Below are positions 22,316 through 31,972 of a stretch of DNA of 64,000 bases, in pieces; position 1 is the stretch's first letter, and each line of letters starts with the position of its first letter. Source of the stretch: Vagococcus salmoninarum. GTDB lineage: Bacteria > Bacillota > Bacilli > Lactobacillales > Vagococcaceae. The notes below the pieces were generated by a model. The model saw nothing but the letters and a program-made list of their open reading frames with translations. It ran no database searches and had not been told where the DNA came from. The stretch is from contig NZ_NGJU01000010.1 in assembly GCF_003987495.1 (NCBI RefSeq), positions 51,237 to 115,236 of the forward strand, given 5' to 3'. The position numbers and the translations under genes are program-made.

Positions 22316-22993
22316 ATGAATAAAGAAATAAGTATTGCAATTGACGGCCCAGCTTCAGCTGGTAAAAGCACAGTAGCTAAAATTTTGGCTAGTGAATTAA
22401 ACTATATTTATGTTGACACTGGTGCGATGTATCGGTGTTTAACTTTAGCAGTTATCAAGGAGCAAGCCGATCCTGCTAAGGAAGAAGAATTAGTTGCTTT
22501 GTTAGAGACAACGAGAATTAGTTTTGAACAAAGGAGTGCTGGCCAGTTAGTCTTTTTAAATGATCTTGATGTGACTGAAACCATTCGTCAACCAGATGTC
22601 ACAAACTTAGTGTCACAAGTGTCTGCCCATAAAGAAGTTCGTGCCGAGTTAGTTCGTCGCCAACAAGCTTTAGGTCACCAAGGTGGTGTTGTGATGGACG
22701 GACGAGACATTGGTACAGCTGTTTTACCAGATGCCGAAGTGAAAGTCTTTTTAATCGCTAGTGTTGAGGAACGGGCAGAGCGACGTTATAAAGAAAACGT
22801 AAGTAAAGGCATCGAAACGGATTTCGAAACTTTGAAAAAAGAAATCGAAGAACGTGATTACAAAGATTCTACTCGCAAAAATTCCCCGCTAGTTCAAGCA
22901 GATGATGCAGTAAAACTAGATACAACTGGTTTAAATATCGAAGCAGTTGTTACAGAGATCAAGAAAATTATTCAAAATAAAACGACCAAATAA
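22316..22993 (+). CDS. cmk: Cytidylate kinase
   Basis: A 225-residue enzyme that phosphorylates CMP/dCMP with ATP. The P-loop [15 protein letters not shown] is at residues 8-22; [16 protein letters not shown] and [24 protein letters not shown] are nucleotide-monophosphate-binding and lid-region signatures. The length is typical. ATG follows AAGGAGTACGAG. It sits directly upstream of rpsA, the conserved cmk-rpsA arrangement. Confidence 0.94.
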   Translation: MNKEISIAIDGPASAGKSTVAKILASELNYIYVDTGAMYRCLTLAVIKEQADPAKEEELVALLETTRISFEQRSAGQLVFLNDLDVTETIRQPDVTNLVSQVSAHKEVRAELVRRQQALGHQGGVVMDGRDIGTAVLPDAEVKVFLIASVEERAERRYKENVSKGIETDFETLKKEIEERDYKDSTRKNSPLVQADDAVKLDTTGLNIEAVVTEIKKIIQNKTTK

Positions 22994-23083
22994 AAAAAAA
23001 CTTAATTACCCTAGAAATCCCACCTTATATAAGATACAATAGGGTTATGATAACTTTTTTTGTTGGTGAGGAGGCCATTAGTC

Positions 23084-24301
23084 ATGACAGATATGGAAAA
23101 AAATCAAATGGAAAATGACACTGCAACAATGATGGATGCTTTAGATAGCGTTCAAGAGGTCAAAGTCGGCGATATCGTTCAAGGTGAAGTCTTAGTTTTA
23201 GAGGCAACACAAGCAATGGTAAGTATTCTTGGTACAGGAGTTGAAGGCGTTGTTCCCCTTAAGGAATTATCAACTTTCCCAGTAGAAGATATTTCAGAAG
23301 TAGTAACGGTTGGGGAAGTCCTTGACTTAGTTGTGATTACTTCAATTGGTAAAGACAAAGAAAACGGCAGTTACTTATTATCAAAACGACGTTTAGATGC
23401 GAAAAAAGTTTGGCAAGAAATTGAAGCTGACTTTGAAGCTGGCAATATTATCGAAGCTTTAATTACAGATGTAGTTAAAGGTGGTTTAGTAGCGGACGTA
23501 GGTGTTAGAGGCTTTGTCCCTGCTTCAATGGTTGAAGATCATTTTGTTTCAGATTTTGCTAGTTATAAAGGGGAAACAATGACCTTTAAAATTATTGAAA
23601 TTGAGCCATCAGAAAATCGTTTAATTCTATCTCATAAAGCTGTTGTTGAAGCTGAAAAAGCAAAAGTCAAAGATCAAGTCTTAGCTAACTTAGGCGAAGG
23701 CGCTGAAGTGACTGGTAAAATTGCTCGTTTAACTGATTTTGGAGCCTTTGTTGATTTAGGTGGCGTTGACGGTTTAGTTCACGTTTCAGAAATCTCTCAT
23801 AGCCATGTCGCTAAACCTTCTGATGTTTTAGAAGTTGGCCAAGAAGTAACAGTTAAAATTCTGTCAATTAATGCTGAAAAAGAACGTGTCTCACTATCTA
23901 TTAAAGACACATTGCCTGGACCGTGGTCAGACATCGAAGAAAAAGCCCAAGTTGGGACAGTTTTAACTGGTGCAGTTAAACGTCTAACAAGTTTTGGTGC
24001 TTTTGTGGAAGTTTTCCCAGGGGTCGAAGGTCTTGTCCATATTTCGCAAATTTCACATAAACACATTGCCACACCTCACGAAGTTTTAGAGGAAGGCCAA
24101 GAAGTTCAAGTGAAAGTATTAGAAGTTCTACCGATTGACCACCGCATCGCTTTAAGTATCAAAGCGCTAGAAGAAAAAGCTGAAGAAGAGGTTGAGCCAG
24201 CTGAAGATACTTATGAAATGCCGGAAGAAAGTACAGGCTTCACTTTAGGTGATATTCTAGGTGAAAGTTTGAATGCTTCGGAAGTTTCTGAAGAAGAATA
24301 A
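23084..24301 (+). CDS. rpsA: Ribosomal protein S1 (four S1 domains)
   Basis: A 405-residue RNA-binding protein. Four S1 repeats are visible, starting near residues 24 (VGDIVQGEVLVLEATQAMVSI), 110 (IIEALITDVVKGGLVADVGVRGF), 195 (EVTGKIARLTDFGAFVDLGGVDGLVHVS) and 280 (VLTGAVKRLTSFGAFVEVFPGVEGLVHIS). Low-GC Gram-positive S1 proteins have four repeats rather than the six of E. coli. The acidic C-terminus is typical. I chose ATG 23084, 8 nt after GGTGAGGAGG. An upstream in-frame start at 23060 would overlap that site. A terminator follows. Confidence 0.92.
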   Translation: MTDMEKNQMENDTATMMDALDSVQEVKVGDIVQGEVLVLEATQAMVSILGTGVEGVVPLKELSTFPVEDISEVVTVGEVLDLVVITSIGKDKENGSYLLSKRRLDAKKVWQEIEADFEAGNIIEALITDVVKGGLVADVGVRGFVPASMVEDHFVSDFASYKGETMTFKIIEIEPSENRLILSHKAVVEAEKAKVKDQVLANLGEGAEVTGKIARLTDFGAFVDLGGVDGLVHVSEISHSHVAKPSDVLEVGQEVTVKILSINAEKERVSLSIKDTLPGPWSDIEEKAQVGTVLTGAVKRLTSFGAFVEVFPGVEGLVHISQISHKHIATPHEVLEEGQEVQVKVLEVLPIDHRIALSIKALEEKAEEEVEPAEDTYEMPEESTGFTLGDILGESLNASEVSEEE

Positions 24302-24313
24302 TAAAGATTAATT

Positions 24314-24353
24314 AACAACTAGAAAACATTTTTCTGTTTTCTAGTTGTTTTTA
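24314..24353 (+). terminator. Rho-independent terminator after rpsA
   Basis: A 15-bp perfect stem (24314-24328 with 24335-24349) and a short T run. Confidence 0.88.
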
Positions 24354-24504
24354 TGTGGAATAATACTTGTGTCAGGGCTTTTGATAGGTTAAACTACTAA
24401 AGAGCTTAGGAATTAAGAAAGTGATTCTTGTTTCTGTGATAGTATCTTGTTACTTAGAGGACAAGTTAATCGGACTTAAATATTTGAAGGAGGGATTATG
24501 TCAC

Positions 24505-25815
24505 ATGGCAAATCCAACAATAGCGATTGTCGGCCGCCCGAACGTCGGGAAGTCAACAATCTTTAATAGAATCGCTGGGGAACGTATTTCGATTGTCGAA
24601 GATACCCCAGGAGTTACAAGAGACCGAATTTACGCAACTGGCGAATGGTTAGGTCGCGAATTTAGTATTATTGATACTGGTGGGATTGATTTAGGGGAAG
24701 AACCTTTTATGGATCAGATTAAGTATCAAGCTGAAATCGCCATCGCTGAAGCTGATGTTATTATTTTATTAGGAAGTGGCCGCGAAGGCGTCACTGATGC
24801 TGATGAATTAGTTGCTAGAATGCTTTACGCTTCAGGTAAACCAGTTATTTTAGCCGTTAATAAAATTGATAACCCAGAAATGCGTGCCGATATCTTTGAG
24901 TTTTACTCATTAGGTTTAGGCGATCCATACCCGGTTTCAGGTAGTCACGGTATTGGTTTAGGAGATGTTTTAGACGAATGTGTTAAACATTTCTCAACGG
25001 AACTTGAAGAAGAAGAAGAAGGCATCATTAAATTTAGTTTAATTGGCCGACCAAACGTTGGTAAATCTTCAATTATTAATGCCATGCTTGGTGAAAACCG
25101 TGTCATCGTTTCTGACATTGCCGGCACAACTCGTGACGCCATTGATACTGAGTTTATTTCTGAAAGTGGTCAACCATTCGTAATGATTGATACTGCGGGA
25201 ATGCGTAAACGTGGGAAAGTTTATGAAACGACGGAGAAATACAGTGTGATGCGGGCAATGCGTGCCATTGATCGTTCAGACGTTGTCTTAATGGTCATCA
25301 ATGCCGAAGAAGGTATTCGTGAATACGATAAACGAATTGCTGGTTTTGCTCATGAAGCAGGTCGTGGAATCGTCATCGTTGTCAATAAATGGGATACTAT
25401 TGAAAAAGAAACAAACACGATGAAAGAATTTGAAGATGAGATTCGCAAAGAGTTTAAATACTTAGACTACGCCCCAATCATTTTTGTTTCAGCTGAAACG
25501 AAGCAACGTTTAAACAAGTTGCCAGATATGATTGAAATGGTTAGTATGAATCAAAACTTACGAATTCCATCATCATTATTAAATGATGTCATTATGGATG
25601 CCGTTGCAATTAACCCAACACCAACAGATAAAGGGCGTCGTTTGAAGATTTTCTATGCGACCCAAGTTGCGGTTAAACCACCAACTTTTGTCGTTTTTGT
25701 CAATGAAGAAGAGCTAATGCATTTCTCTTATGCGCGCTTTATTGAAAATCAAATTCGCAAAGCATTTACTTTCGAAGGAACCCCAATTCATATTATTGCA
25801 CGTCGCCGTAAATAG
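24505..25815 (+). CDS. der: Ribosome assembly GTPase Der (EngA)
   Basis: 436 residues, the exact family length. Two tandem GTPase domains: G1 [12 protein letters not shown] (about 9-20) with NKID, and a second [12 protein letters not shown] (about 181-192) with DTAGMRKRG and NKWD. A C-terminal KH-like domain (about 350-436) binds rRNA. It is needed for 50S assembly. Two ATGs compete for AAGGAGGGA: ATG 24498 opens a different short frame, while ATG 24505 has 9-nt spacing and starts [13 protein letters not shown], which matches the family. Confidence 0.94.
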   Translation: MANPTIAIVGRPNVGKSTIFNRIAGERISIVEDTPGVTRDRIYATGEWLGREFSIIDTGGIDLGEEPFMDQIKYQAEIAIAEADVIILLGSGREGVTDADELVARMLYASGKPVILAVNKIDNPEMRADIFEFYSLGLGDPYPVSGSHGIGLGDVLDECVKHFSTELEEEEEGIIKFSLIGRPNVGKSSIINAMLGENRVIVSDIAGTTRDAIDTEFISESGQPFVMIDTAGMRKRGKVYETTEKYSVMRAMRAIDRSDVVLMVINAEEGIREYDKRIAGFAHEAGRGIVIVVNKWDTIEKETNTMKEFEDEIRKEFKYLDYAPIIFVSAETKQRLNKLPDMIEMVSMNQNLRIPSSLLNDVIMDAVAINPTPTDKGRRLKIFYATQVAVKPPTFVVFVNEEELMHFSYARFIENQIRKAFTFEGTPIHIIARRRK

Positions 25816-25914
25816 TCTGAAAAAAGGCATTTTAACACACTTGACTTTTTTCTGCAATTTTTATTGTGTTTTAAATCTTTTTTACTAAAAATGATTAAAA
25901 ATATCGCAAATCCC

Positions 25915-25943
25915 TTGATATATCGGCGTTCCTATGATATCTT
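25915..25943 (+). promoter_or_regulatory. Promoter for hup
   Basis: TTGATA (25915-25920), 17-bp spacer, TATCTT (25938-25943) with an upstream TGA. The region between der and hup (25816-26060) is AT-rich and otherwise featureless, apart from an AACACA/TGTGTT inverted repeat after der. Confidence 0.6.
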
Positions 25944-26060
25944 TGATAATGAAATGTTGAGTAAGTCAATCTTTCAAACTGTCATTTTTGGACCACTCAA
26001 GAATGATTAATAAGATGTCCAATATAACATCTAATCTCTTATCAGGAGGTGAAAAACAAC

Positions 26061-26336
26061 ATGGCAAACAAAGCAGAATTAATCGAAAAAGTTGCAGAAA
26101 AAACAGGCTTGACTAAAAAAGACGCAACTGCATCAGTAGACGCAGTTTTCTCTACAATTCAAGACTTCCTTTCAGAAGGTGAAAAAGTTCAATTAATCGG
26201 TTTTGGTAACTTCGAAGTTCGCGATCGCGCAGCTCGTAAAGGACGTAACCCACAAACTGGTAAAGAAATTGATATCCCTGCAAGCAAAGTACCTGCATTC
26301 AAACCAGGTAAAGCACTTAAAGACGCTGTTAAGTAA
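26061..26336 (+). CDS. hup: DNA-binding protein HU
   Basis: A 91-residue nucleoid protein. It starts [22 protein letters not shown] and carries the DNA-binding arm motif [21 protein letters not shown] (about 46-66), with the prolines that intercalate in DNA. AGGAGGTG lies 9 nt upstream of ATG. Its codon use is strongly biased, as expected for an abundant protein. It has its own promoter and terminator. Confidence 0.95.
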   Translation: MANKAELIEKVAEKTGLTKKDATASVDAVFSTIQDFLSEGEKVQLIGFGNFEVRDRAARKGRNPQTGKEIDIPASKVPAFKPGKALKDAVK

Positions 26337-26350
26337 TTAGCAGACCTTTT

Positions 26351-26392
26351 AAAACCCGTATCTCTTGTTAATTCAAGGGTTACGGGTTTTTT
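26351..26392 (+). terminator. Rho-independent terminator after hup
   Basis: AAAACCCGTA (26351-26360) pairs with TACGGGTTTT (26381-26390), with an inner CTTG/CAAG pair, then TT. The convergent gene ends inside it at 26380. Confidence 0.85.
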
Positions 26393-26700
26393 GTGTAATA
26401 AAGGTCTTGACACTCTTGAAAAGGGCTCATTCTTAAAAAAGTCCCTGGTTTAGTTGCGTAAGCGTCGATTTGTGGTACTAGCCGTTGAAAATGCTCAGAG
26501 TTCACATGTTGGTCTAAAGCAGCTTCATCAGGCCATTCTTCAATAAAAATAAAATGACCAGGAACTTTTTGGTCAACAAACAAGTCACAGGCTAGACAGA
26601 GGGGTTCTCCTTTAGTTTTTGCGACTAGTTCTTGATAAAGGGGCATTACAGTAGGGACTTTATCAGGGTGAATAAAATCTTCAGCAATTAATTTTAACAT
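26380..26700 (-). CDS. Antibiotic biosynthesis monooxygenase (ABM) family protein, putative quinol monooxygenase
   Basis: 106 residues forming one ferredoxin-like ABM domain. Visible are MLKLIAEDFIHPDKVPTVMPLYQELVAKT at the N-terminus, FIFIEEWPDEAALDQHVNSEHFQRLVP in the middle (the W.D..A...H...H pattern), and a short C-terminal tail. Relatives include YgiN-type quinol monooxygenases and many unassigned small oxygenases. Start ATG follows AAGGATGTGAG. The gene is monocistronic and convergent with hup, its 3' end overlapping the hup terminator. The substrate is unknown. Confidence 0.8.
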   Translation of the reverse strand: MLKLIAEDFIHPDKVPTVMPLYQELVAKTKGEPLCLACDLFVDQKVPGHFIFIEEWPDEAALDQHVNSEHFQRLVPQIDAYATKPGTFLRMSPFQECQDLYYTKNP

Positions 26701-26832
26701 TCAAGCTCACATCCTTTTAAAAATAGCTTACCATACTTAGCTAGTCTGCTAGAGGAAAAGGCTTCAAAGTCGGGGAAGTCAGAAAAATCGTCAAGCCTAG
26801 TCCTTTTTAATGCTAAAAGCTGGTAAATACGT

Positions 26833-26838
26833 TATAAT
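26833..26838 (+). promoter_or_regulatory. -10 element for the TPR gene
   Basis: TATAAT at 26833-26838 with no clear -35; the leader would be about 90 nt. Confidence 0.4.
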
Positions 26839-26933
26839 CAAGTGATAGTACGAGTTAAAAGATGATTAGTTCCTAATGTTCACAAGCTAGTTTTGTGACA
26901 ATCATGGCAATTAACTTAGAGGAGAATAAAACA

Positions 26934-28181
26934 ATGAATTCATATAGTCAAAAAATGTTAGATGCAATTAAAGAAAATGATTTAGTCGAGGCTCAATTAG
27001 CCTTTGAAAATGCCTTACGCGAAGATCAGCCAGAGTTTTTAGTGGAACTAGGGGAACAGCTTTTTGCCCTTGGTTTCTTAGAAGAAGCCCAAGAAGTCTT
27101 TGAGCAACTGGTGACACTCTTTCCAGAGGAAGCAAGCTTGTTGATTACTTTAGCGGAAATCGCGATTGAAAATGACGAATTAGAGACAGCCTTTAATTAC
27201 TTAGAAAAAATCGCGAAAGATGACCCAAGTTATGTGGAAAGTCTATTAGTCACCGCTGACATTTATCAAATCATGGGTGTTCCTGAAGTCAGTGAAAAGA
27301 AAATTAAAGAAGCTCAAAAGTTGATGCCTGGTGAACCAGTCTTAGACTTAGCCTTAGCGGAGCTGTTATTTGTCAATGACAAGTTCCTAGAAGCGATTCG
27401 CCTTTACGAGCAGTTACTTAACCAAGACTTAGAACAAATGGCTCATATCGACTTATATGACCGTTTAGGAACCTCTTTAAGTATGATTGGCGAATTTGAA
27501 GAAGCGATTCCTTATTTAGAGAAATCCCTAGAAGAAGAACAAACCGATCATGTGCTCTTTCGTTTAGGGGTGACTTACATTCAATTAGGTGAGCGGGAAA
27601 AGGCGATTACTTACTTAGAGCAATTACGTCTCTTAAACCCCACATATGAAACACTATACTTACCGCTAGCTAGTGCCTTATTAGACGAAAATCAACATCT
27701 TGAAGCTGAAAAAGTCATGGCAGAAGGGTTAGCCCAAAATCCTTACTCAGTTGACTTGTATCACTTAGCGTCGGATAATGCTTTCCGTTTAGGCAAACAA
27801 GCCGATGCTGAAGAATACATGCGAAAAGCGATTAGTTTAGAAGAAGATAAAGAATTTTCAATGATTAAATTAGCTAATTTGTTATTAGTCGAAGAACGTT
27901 TTGAAGAAGTCGTTGACACTTTATCAGAGTTCGCTAGTCAAGACCAACCCCAAGCTCACTGGAGTTTAGCTAAAGCCTATAATGGCTTAGAAGACTTTAA
28001 GCAAGCTGGTTTGCATTATGAAAAAGCTTTTGAAGGCTTAAAAGAAGAACCTGAATTCTTAAAAGACTACGGCATCTACTTACGTGAAGAAGGTCAAAAT
28101 GACCAAGCCCAATTAGTTTTAGAAGCTTACTTATTACATGTCCCAGGCGACACAGAAGTCTATGACTTACTAGAAAGATAA
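26934..28181 (+). CDS. Tetratricopeptide repeat protein (YpiA-like)
   Basis: A 415-residue, acidic, all-helical protein with about ten degenerate TPR units (for example LGEQLFALGFLEEAQEVFEQL, LFRLGVTYIQLGEREKAITYL, LASALLDENQHLEAEKVMAEG). No signal peptide or membrane segment. I chose ATG 26934, 8 nt after GAGGAG; the upstream in-frame ATG at 26895 lacks a Shine-Dalgarno. The pair with the UPF0302 gene downstream matches B. subtilis ypiA-ypiB. A scaffold or adaptor role is inferred from the repeats only. Confidence 0.85.
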   Translation: MNSYSQKMLDAIKENDLVEAQLAFENALREDQPEFLVELGEQLFALGFLEEAQEVFEQLVTLFPEEASLLITLAEIAIENDELETAFNYLEKIAKDDPSYVESLLVTADIYQIMGVPEVSEKKIKEAQKLMPGEPVLDLALAELLFVNDKFLEAIRLYEQLLNQDLEQMAHIDLYDRLGTSLSMIGEFEEAIPYLEKSLEEEQTDHVLFRLGVTYIQLGEREKAITYLEQLRLLNPTYETLYLPLASALLDENQHLEAEKVMAEGLAQNPYSVDLYHLASDNAFRLGKQADAEEYMRKAISLEEDKEFSMIKLANLLLVEERFEEVVDTLSEFASQDQPQAHWSLAKAYNGLEDFKQAGLHYEKAFEGLKEEPEFLKDYGIYLREEGQNDQAQLVLEAYLLHVPGDTEVYDLLER

Positions 28182-28195
28182 AAGGAGGTCATTGG

Positions 28196-28735
28196 ATGTT
28201 AGTTAATGTTGAAAAGAAAAAAGCCTTTGTTGAATGGTTAAACGAAAATGTTACTTATAACCGTCGGGAAGTTTACTGGATTTTAAATTATTTAATGACT
28301 CATCCGGCGATTTTGAATAAAGTTGTTTTTGTTGAACACGCTCCAAAAACTCCCCGAGGACTAAGAATTTCCCAAGGGACAAACAAACAAGAACCTTTAG
28401 AATTGTTTATCGAGCAACGCCGTTTTACTGATCCAGAGCAAGTCTTTCATGAATTGCGGATGAATTGGAAAAAAGAGCTTTACGTTGAAATTGTCTTAGG
28501 GGAAACTTGGGATAATGAGTTTTACTTAGCAGTTCTCGAAGATAATCCTTACTACTCTTGGAATGAAAAGTTGGACAAGGAGTTAATTCGTCAGCTAGAT
28601 GTGGCTTTAGCAGCGGAAGAGTTAAGTTACAAACAAACAGCGTTAAACCAGTTGATTGATGAAGCCATTGAAAATGGCGATAAAGAGCAATTCCAGCAAT
28701 TAACGAATCAATTAAACTTAATGACAAACACTTGA
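28196..28735 (+). CDS. UPF0302 (YpiB) family protein
   Basis: 179 residues, soluble. The conserved family segments EKKKAFVEWLNENVTYNRREVYWILNYL (about 6-33) and LRISQGTNKQEPLELFI are present, followed by a C-terminal IDEAIENGDKEQFQQLTNQLN IDEAL-type helix. YpiB homologues in B. subtilis sit next to ypiA, as here, and have no firmly known biochemical role. AAAGGAGG precedes the ATG by 9 nt, and only 14 bp separate it from the TPR gene. The stop codon lies inside the terminator stem. Confidence 0.85.
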   Translation: MLVNVEKKKAFVEWLNENVTYNRREVYWILNYLMTHPAILNKVVFVEHAPKTPRGLRISQGTNKQEPLELFIEQRRFTDPEQVFHELRMNWKKELYVEIVLGETWDNEFYLAVLEDNPYYSWNEKLDKELIRQLDVALAAEELSYKQTALNQLIDEAIENGDKEQFQQLTNQLNLMTNT

Positions 28736-28755
28736 GTCTGACTCAAGTGTTTTTT
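28728..28755 (+). terminator. Rho-independent terminator after the UPF0302 gene
   Basis: ACACTTGAGT (28728-28737), CTG loop, ACTCAAGTGT (28741-28750), then T5. Confidence 0.9.
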
Positions 28756-28875
28756 GTTAGCTATAATAAGCTAACCTTTATCTATCTGTGATTTTTTGGT
28801 AAGATAGATAAGAAAGTCAGTCGAAAATTAGTCTAGGCTTTAAGATCAAGGATGTCTAGAAAGAGGGAGTTATTG

Positions 28876-29667
28876 ATGATTAAAATAGTTGTTGCAGGTT
28901 TTAAAGGCAAGATGGGCGCAACTGCCACGAAAATGGTTTTGAACCAGCCTAAGATGACCTTAGTCGGGGTTTTAGACCCTCACGCTCAAGAAAAAAATAT
29001 CAACGAATTAGCTGAATATAGTCAAAATAGTGTACCGGTTTTTAATACTAAAGAAGGCTTAGTCAAAGAAGTCCAACCAGATGTCTGGATTGATTTCACA
29101 ATCCCAGCAGTGGCCTTTGAAAATACGCATTTTGCCTTAAGCCAAGGAATTTCCCCAGTGGTGGGAACAACGGGTTTCAGTGATGAAGAATTAGTAACGT
29201 TACAAACTTTAGCGAAAGCTCAACAAACAGGGGGCTTAATTGCTCCTAACTTTGCTGTTGGCGCTGTCTTAATGATGGAATTTGCCCAAAAAGCGGCGAA
29301 GTACTTTCCCGATGCTGAAATTATCGAATTACACCATGACAATAAGTTAGACGCTCCTAGTGGCACAGCCTTAAAAACGGCTGAGATGATGAGCCTTAAC
29401 CGTCAAAAAAAAGTTCAAGGCCATCCTGAAGAAAAAGAATTGCTAAAAGGGGCTAGAGGAGCAGACTACGAAGGCATGAAAATTCATAGTGTCCGTTTAC
29501 CAGGCTTAATTGCCCATCAAGAAGTTTTATTCGGCAATGTTGGCGAAGGTTTAACGATTCGTCACGACTCTTATGACCGGGAGTCCTTTATGACTGGGGT
29601 CAAATTAAGTTGTGAAGCAGTGGTTCATAGCCAAGAATTAATTTATGGATTGGAAAATATTTTATGA
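28876..29667 (+). CDS. dapB: 4-hydroxy-tetrahydrodipicolinate reductase
   Basis: A 263-residue NAD(P)H-dependent enzyme of the lysine/diaminopimelate pathway. The N-terminal Rossmann motif is [13 protein letters not shown] (about 5-17). The catalytic region reads [20 protein letters not shown] (about 155-174), with the HH and K..D.PSGT signature. ATG 28876 follows AGAGGGAGT; the in-frame upstream 28852 start is outside the Shine-Dalgarno context. An extended -10 (TGGTAAGAT, 28797-28805) is the likely promoter. It overlaps cca by 4 bp. Confidence 0.93.
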   Translation: MIKIVVAGFKGKMGATATKMVLNQPKMTLVGVLDPHAQEKNINELAEYSQNSVPVFNTKEGLVKEVQPDVWIDFTIPAVAFENTHFALSQGISPVVGTTGFSDEELVTLQTLAKAQQTGGLIAPNFAVGAVLMMEFAQKAAKYFPDAEIIELHHDNKLDAPSGTALKTAEMMSLNRQKKVQGHPEEKELLKGARGADYEGMKIHSVRLPGLIAHQEVLFGNVGEGLTIRHDSYDRESFMTGVKLSCEAVVHSQELIYGLENIL

Positions 29668-30881
29668 TAAAAAAAGACTTACCATTGGAATTTATGAAAG
29701 CTCAACCAGTCATTGATGCCCTAGAACAAGGAGGTTTTGAAGCTTACTTTGTCGGTGGCAGTGTTCGGGACATCTTATTAAACCAAGTCATTCATGACGT
29801 GGACATCGCAACAAGTGCCTATCCTGAAGAAGTTAAAGGGCTTTTTCAGCGGACGATTGATGTCGGCATTGATCACGGCACAGTCTTAGTTTTGTATGAA
29901 GAGGATCAGTACGAAATCACTACCTTCCGAACAGAATCGACCTATCAAGATTACCGTCGTCCAGACAGTGTGACCTTTGTTCGCAGTTTAGCCGAAGATT
30001 TAAAACGCCGGGACTTTACGATTAACGCTTTAGCGATGAATCAACAAGGGGAAGTTATTGATTTGTTTGACGGGATGACAGACTTGGCTAACCGTTTGAT
30101 TCGGGCCGTGGGCTTAGCTGACGAACGCTTTAACGAAGATGCCTTACGAATGATGCGAGGCTTACGCTTTGCTAGTCAGTTAGATTTCGAGATTGAAAAA
30201 AGTACCTTAGCTGCGATTACTAAACATCATGCCTTACTAGGGAAAATTTCCGTTGAGCGGATCCAAGTGGAATTTGTAAAAATGATGTTAGGCAAAAAAC
30301 GTAACCGGGGCTTACAAGCCTTTATCGACACTCAGTGTTTCCGTTACTGTCCAGAGTTACAAGATAAACAAGAAGGTCTGGCAAAATTAGTCGCTTTACC
30401 AGCAGAACAACTAAGTGAAGAAGTCTTAGTTTGGCTATTAACCGTTCATTGTTTAGAGCTACAACAGCAGGAGATTAAACCCTTTTTAACTAGTTGGAAA
30501 AACTCCAATCACATGATCAAACAAGTCAGCTTACTCCACAGCGGATTAGCTTTTCGTTTAACCCAAGATTGGTCGAATCAGTGGCTTTATGATTTAGGGG
30601 CAGAAAATATTCAGTTACTTGAAACAGCTTTGCCGTATTTCAATAAAAAATCCAAGCTGGCTGAGGCTTTAAATCGTTACGAAAAGTTACCGATTCATAA
30701 AATTCAAGACATCCAACTGACAGGGAAAGATTTACTGGCCTTAATCGGTCAACGACCAGGACCTTGGGTTGGTCAAGTCTTAGCAGTCATTCAACAACAA
30801 CTATTAGCTGGGGAAGTCAGTAACCAACCAGAAGAATTAAGTCAATTAGCCTTAAAAGTTTATCAGAAATTAAAGGCTTAA
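29664..30881 (+). CDS. cca: CCA tRNA nucleotidyltransferase
   Basis: 405 residues. It adds or repairs the 3' CCA of tRNAs. The class II nucleotidyltransferase head has [22 protein letters not shown] (about 31-52, with the catalytic D.D), followed by [12 protein letters not shown] and [16 protein letters not shown] (the B/A-switch EDxxR motif). The C-terminal helical domain ends with a lid-like Gln-rich region. The start lies in ATGA with the dapB stop. The dapB-cca pair is common in Firmicutes. Confidence 0.93.
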   Translation: MIKKDLPLEFMKAQPVIDALEQGGFEAYFVGGSVRDILLNQVIHDVDIATSAYPEEVKGLFQRTIDVGIDHGTVLVLYEEDQYEITTFRTESTYQDYRRPDSVTFVRSLAEDLKRRDFTINALAMNQQGEVIDLFDGMTDLANRLIRAVGLADERFNEDALRMMRGLRFASQLDFEIEKSTLAAITKHHALLGKISVERIQVEFVKMMLGKKRNRGLQAFIDTQCFRYCPELQDKQEGLAKLVALPAEQLSEEVLVWLLTVHCLELQQQEIKPFLTSWKNSNHMIKQVSLLHSGLAFRLTQDWSNQWLYDLGAENIQLLETALPYFNKKSKLAEALNRYEKLPIHKIQDIQLTGKDLLALIGQRPGPWVGQVLAVIQQQLLAGEVSNQPEELSQLALKVYQKLKA

Positions 30882-30898
30882 GAAGGGAGTCGTTAACA

Positions 30899-31264
30899 AT
30901 CGAAACAAGTCGGGAATTTATCATCGAAGCTGAGCATACGGCTCAAGCAATTGGTTCAGGTGATTTAGCTGTTTTAGGAACTCCAGCCTTACTAGGCTTT
31001 GTTGAAACAACGTGTAACGAAATGACAAGACCTTTCATCGCAGCAGGGGAAACCACTGTTGGCATTAGTGTCCAGCTTGATCATCAACAAGCCTCAAAAG
31101 TTGGTGGCAACGTAGTCGTTCATGTTAGTTTACTAGAAAGAGTCAAACAAATAGTGACTTACGACTTTACAGTGTGCCAAGGCGAGAAGCAAATCGCCCG
31201 AGGTAGCCATCAGCGAGCAGTCGTTGACACTGGGCGCTTTTTAAGTAAATTAGAGGATAAGTGA
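30899..31264 (+). CDS. FlK-like thioesterase family protein with a non-canonical (ATC) start
   Basis: The frame upstream of the first ATG (31022) is open and clearly coding: HTAQAIGSGDLAVLGTPALL followed by GFVETTCNEMTRPF. It contains the TP.L....E spacing (Thr then Glu eight residues later) that provides the catalytic residues of fluoroacetyl-CoA-type hot-dog thioesterases. A later DHQQASKVG segment supplies the conserved His region. Starting at 31022 would remove the active site. A strong AAGGGAG (30883-30889) is followed, at ideal 9-nt spacing, by the in-frame codon ATC at 30899. No ATG, GTG or TTG occurs in this frame between the stop at 30821-30823 and 31022. Either ATC initiates or a start-codon mutation has weakened the gene. 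It lies 17 bp after cca. The product would be 121 residues, normal for the family. Confidence 0.7.
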   Translation: METSREFIIEAEHTAQAIGSGDLAVLGTPALLGFVETTCNEMTRPFIAAGETTVGISVQLDHQQASKVGGNVVVHVSLLERVKQIVTYDFTVCQGEKQIARGSHQRAVVDTGRFLSKLEDK

Positions 31265-31311
31265 AAATTTGTGAAATAGTTTCAAAAAAAGATGCACATT
31301 TCTAAAGTTTG

Positions 31312-31320
31312 TGATATAAT
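31312..31320 (+). promoter_or_regulatory. Extended -10 promoter
   Basis: TGATATAAT (31312-31320), about 38 bases before the next start codon. Confidence 0.55.
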
Positions 31321-31357
31321 GAACTTACGAACAAATAACAAACCAAAAGGAGAATGT

Positions 31358-31822
31358 ATGATGACTAAACAAATGACAGGTTTTAGATTTTATTTTAGAA
31401 ACAATGAAACATGGACAATCCAACGGGAAAATATTGGCGATCTTTGGATCAAACAAATCACAACAAGCTTTGGTAGAATCCACGGTGGCGATTTCCAAAA
31501 AATTAATCCATGTGAAGGCTTTAAAATTGAAATCTTTGAAGAAGCTGACCATGTTAAGACAGATGACATTAACCTTGGTGGTTTAGAACTAGGCATGTTT
31601 GAAAGAGCCTTAAAATATCAAGACATTGAAAAAATGGTAATTATTTTCGACGATGGTAAAGAAGATTTAATCTACTTCCCTTACGAAGATAAAGGAACAC
31701 CAGGTCAAGAAGGTCTTGACAATAAATTCCAAACAACGAAAGTTTCAGCAGCTAAAAAATTATATATTGTCATTGACCCAGTCAATACAGTGGATGATAT
31801 TTATGCTGAACAACTAGTTTAA
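31358..31822 (+). CDS. Hypothetical protein, 154 residues
   Basis: A monocistronic gene with its own promoter and a strong terminator. ATG 31358 follows AAAAGGAG by 5 nt; ATG 31361 is an equally possible start. The upstream in-frame start at 31292 lies before the promoter and is rejected. The protein is soluble and mixed alpha/beta: TGFRFYFRNNETWTIQREN at the start, a basic stretch around SFGRIHGGDF, and acidic loops (KMVIIFDDGKEDLIYFPYED). Codon use resembles that of highly expressed genes. I do not recognise a family; nothing in the neighbourhood suggests a role. Confidence 0.65.
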   Translation: MMTKQMTGFRFYFRNNETWTIQRENIGDLWIKQITTSFGRIHGGDFQKINPCEGFKIEIFEEADHVKTDDINLGGLELGMFERALKYQDIEKMVIIFDDGKEDLIYFPYEDKGTPGQEGLDNKFQTTKVSAAKKLYIVIDPVNTVDDIYAEQLV

Positions 31823-31837
31823 TCTAATAATTATTCA

Positions 31838-31870
31838 AAGTAAGAGACGAGTTTGTCTCTTACTTTTTTT
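31838..31870 (+). terminator. Rho-independent terminator
   Basis: AAGTAAGAGAC (31838-31848) pairs with GTCTCTTACTT (31855-31865), followed by T5. Confidence 0.92.
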
Positions 31871-31910
31871 GTTTTTCAAAAAAATGGCAAAAGTGAACTT
31901 AAATGATTTC

Positions 31911-31939
31911 TTGTAAGGCAAATTGTTATCTGTTAAAAT
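31911..31939 (+). promoter_or_regulatory. Promoter for the ABC-F gene and possibly thyA-dfrA
   Basis: TTGTAA (31911-31916), 17-bp spacer, TAAAAT (31934-31939) with an upstream TGT. Confidence 0.6.
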
Positions 31940-31972
31940 AGACAAGATAATGAAAAGGATAGGTGCTGGAAA

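Noticed and set aside
31022-31264. 80-codon frame starting at ATG 31022 as the thioesterase gene
   Set aside because: It would delete the conserved catalytic Thr/Glu region, and there is no Shine-Dalgarno before this ATG.
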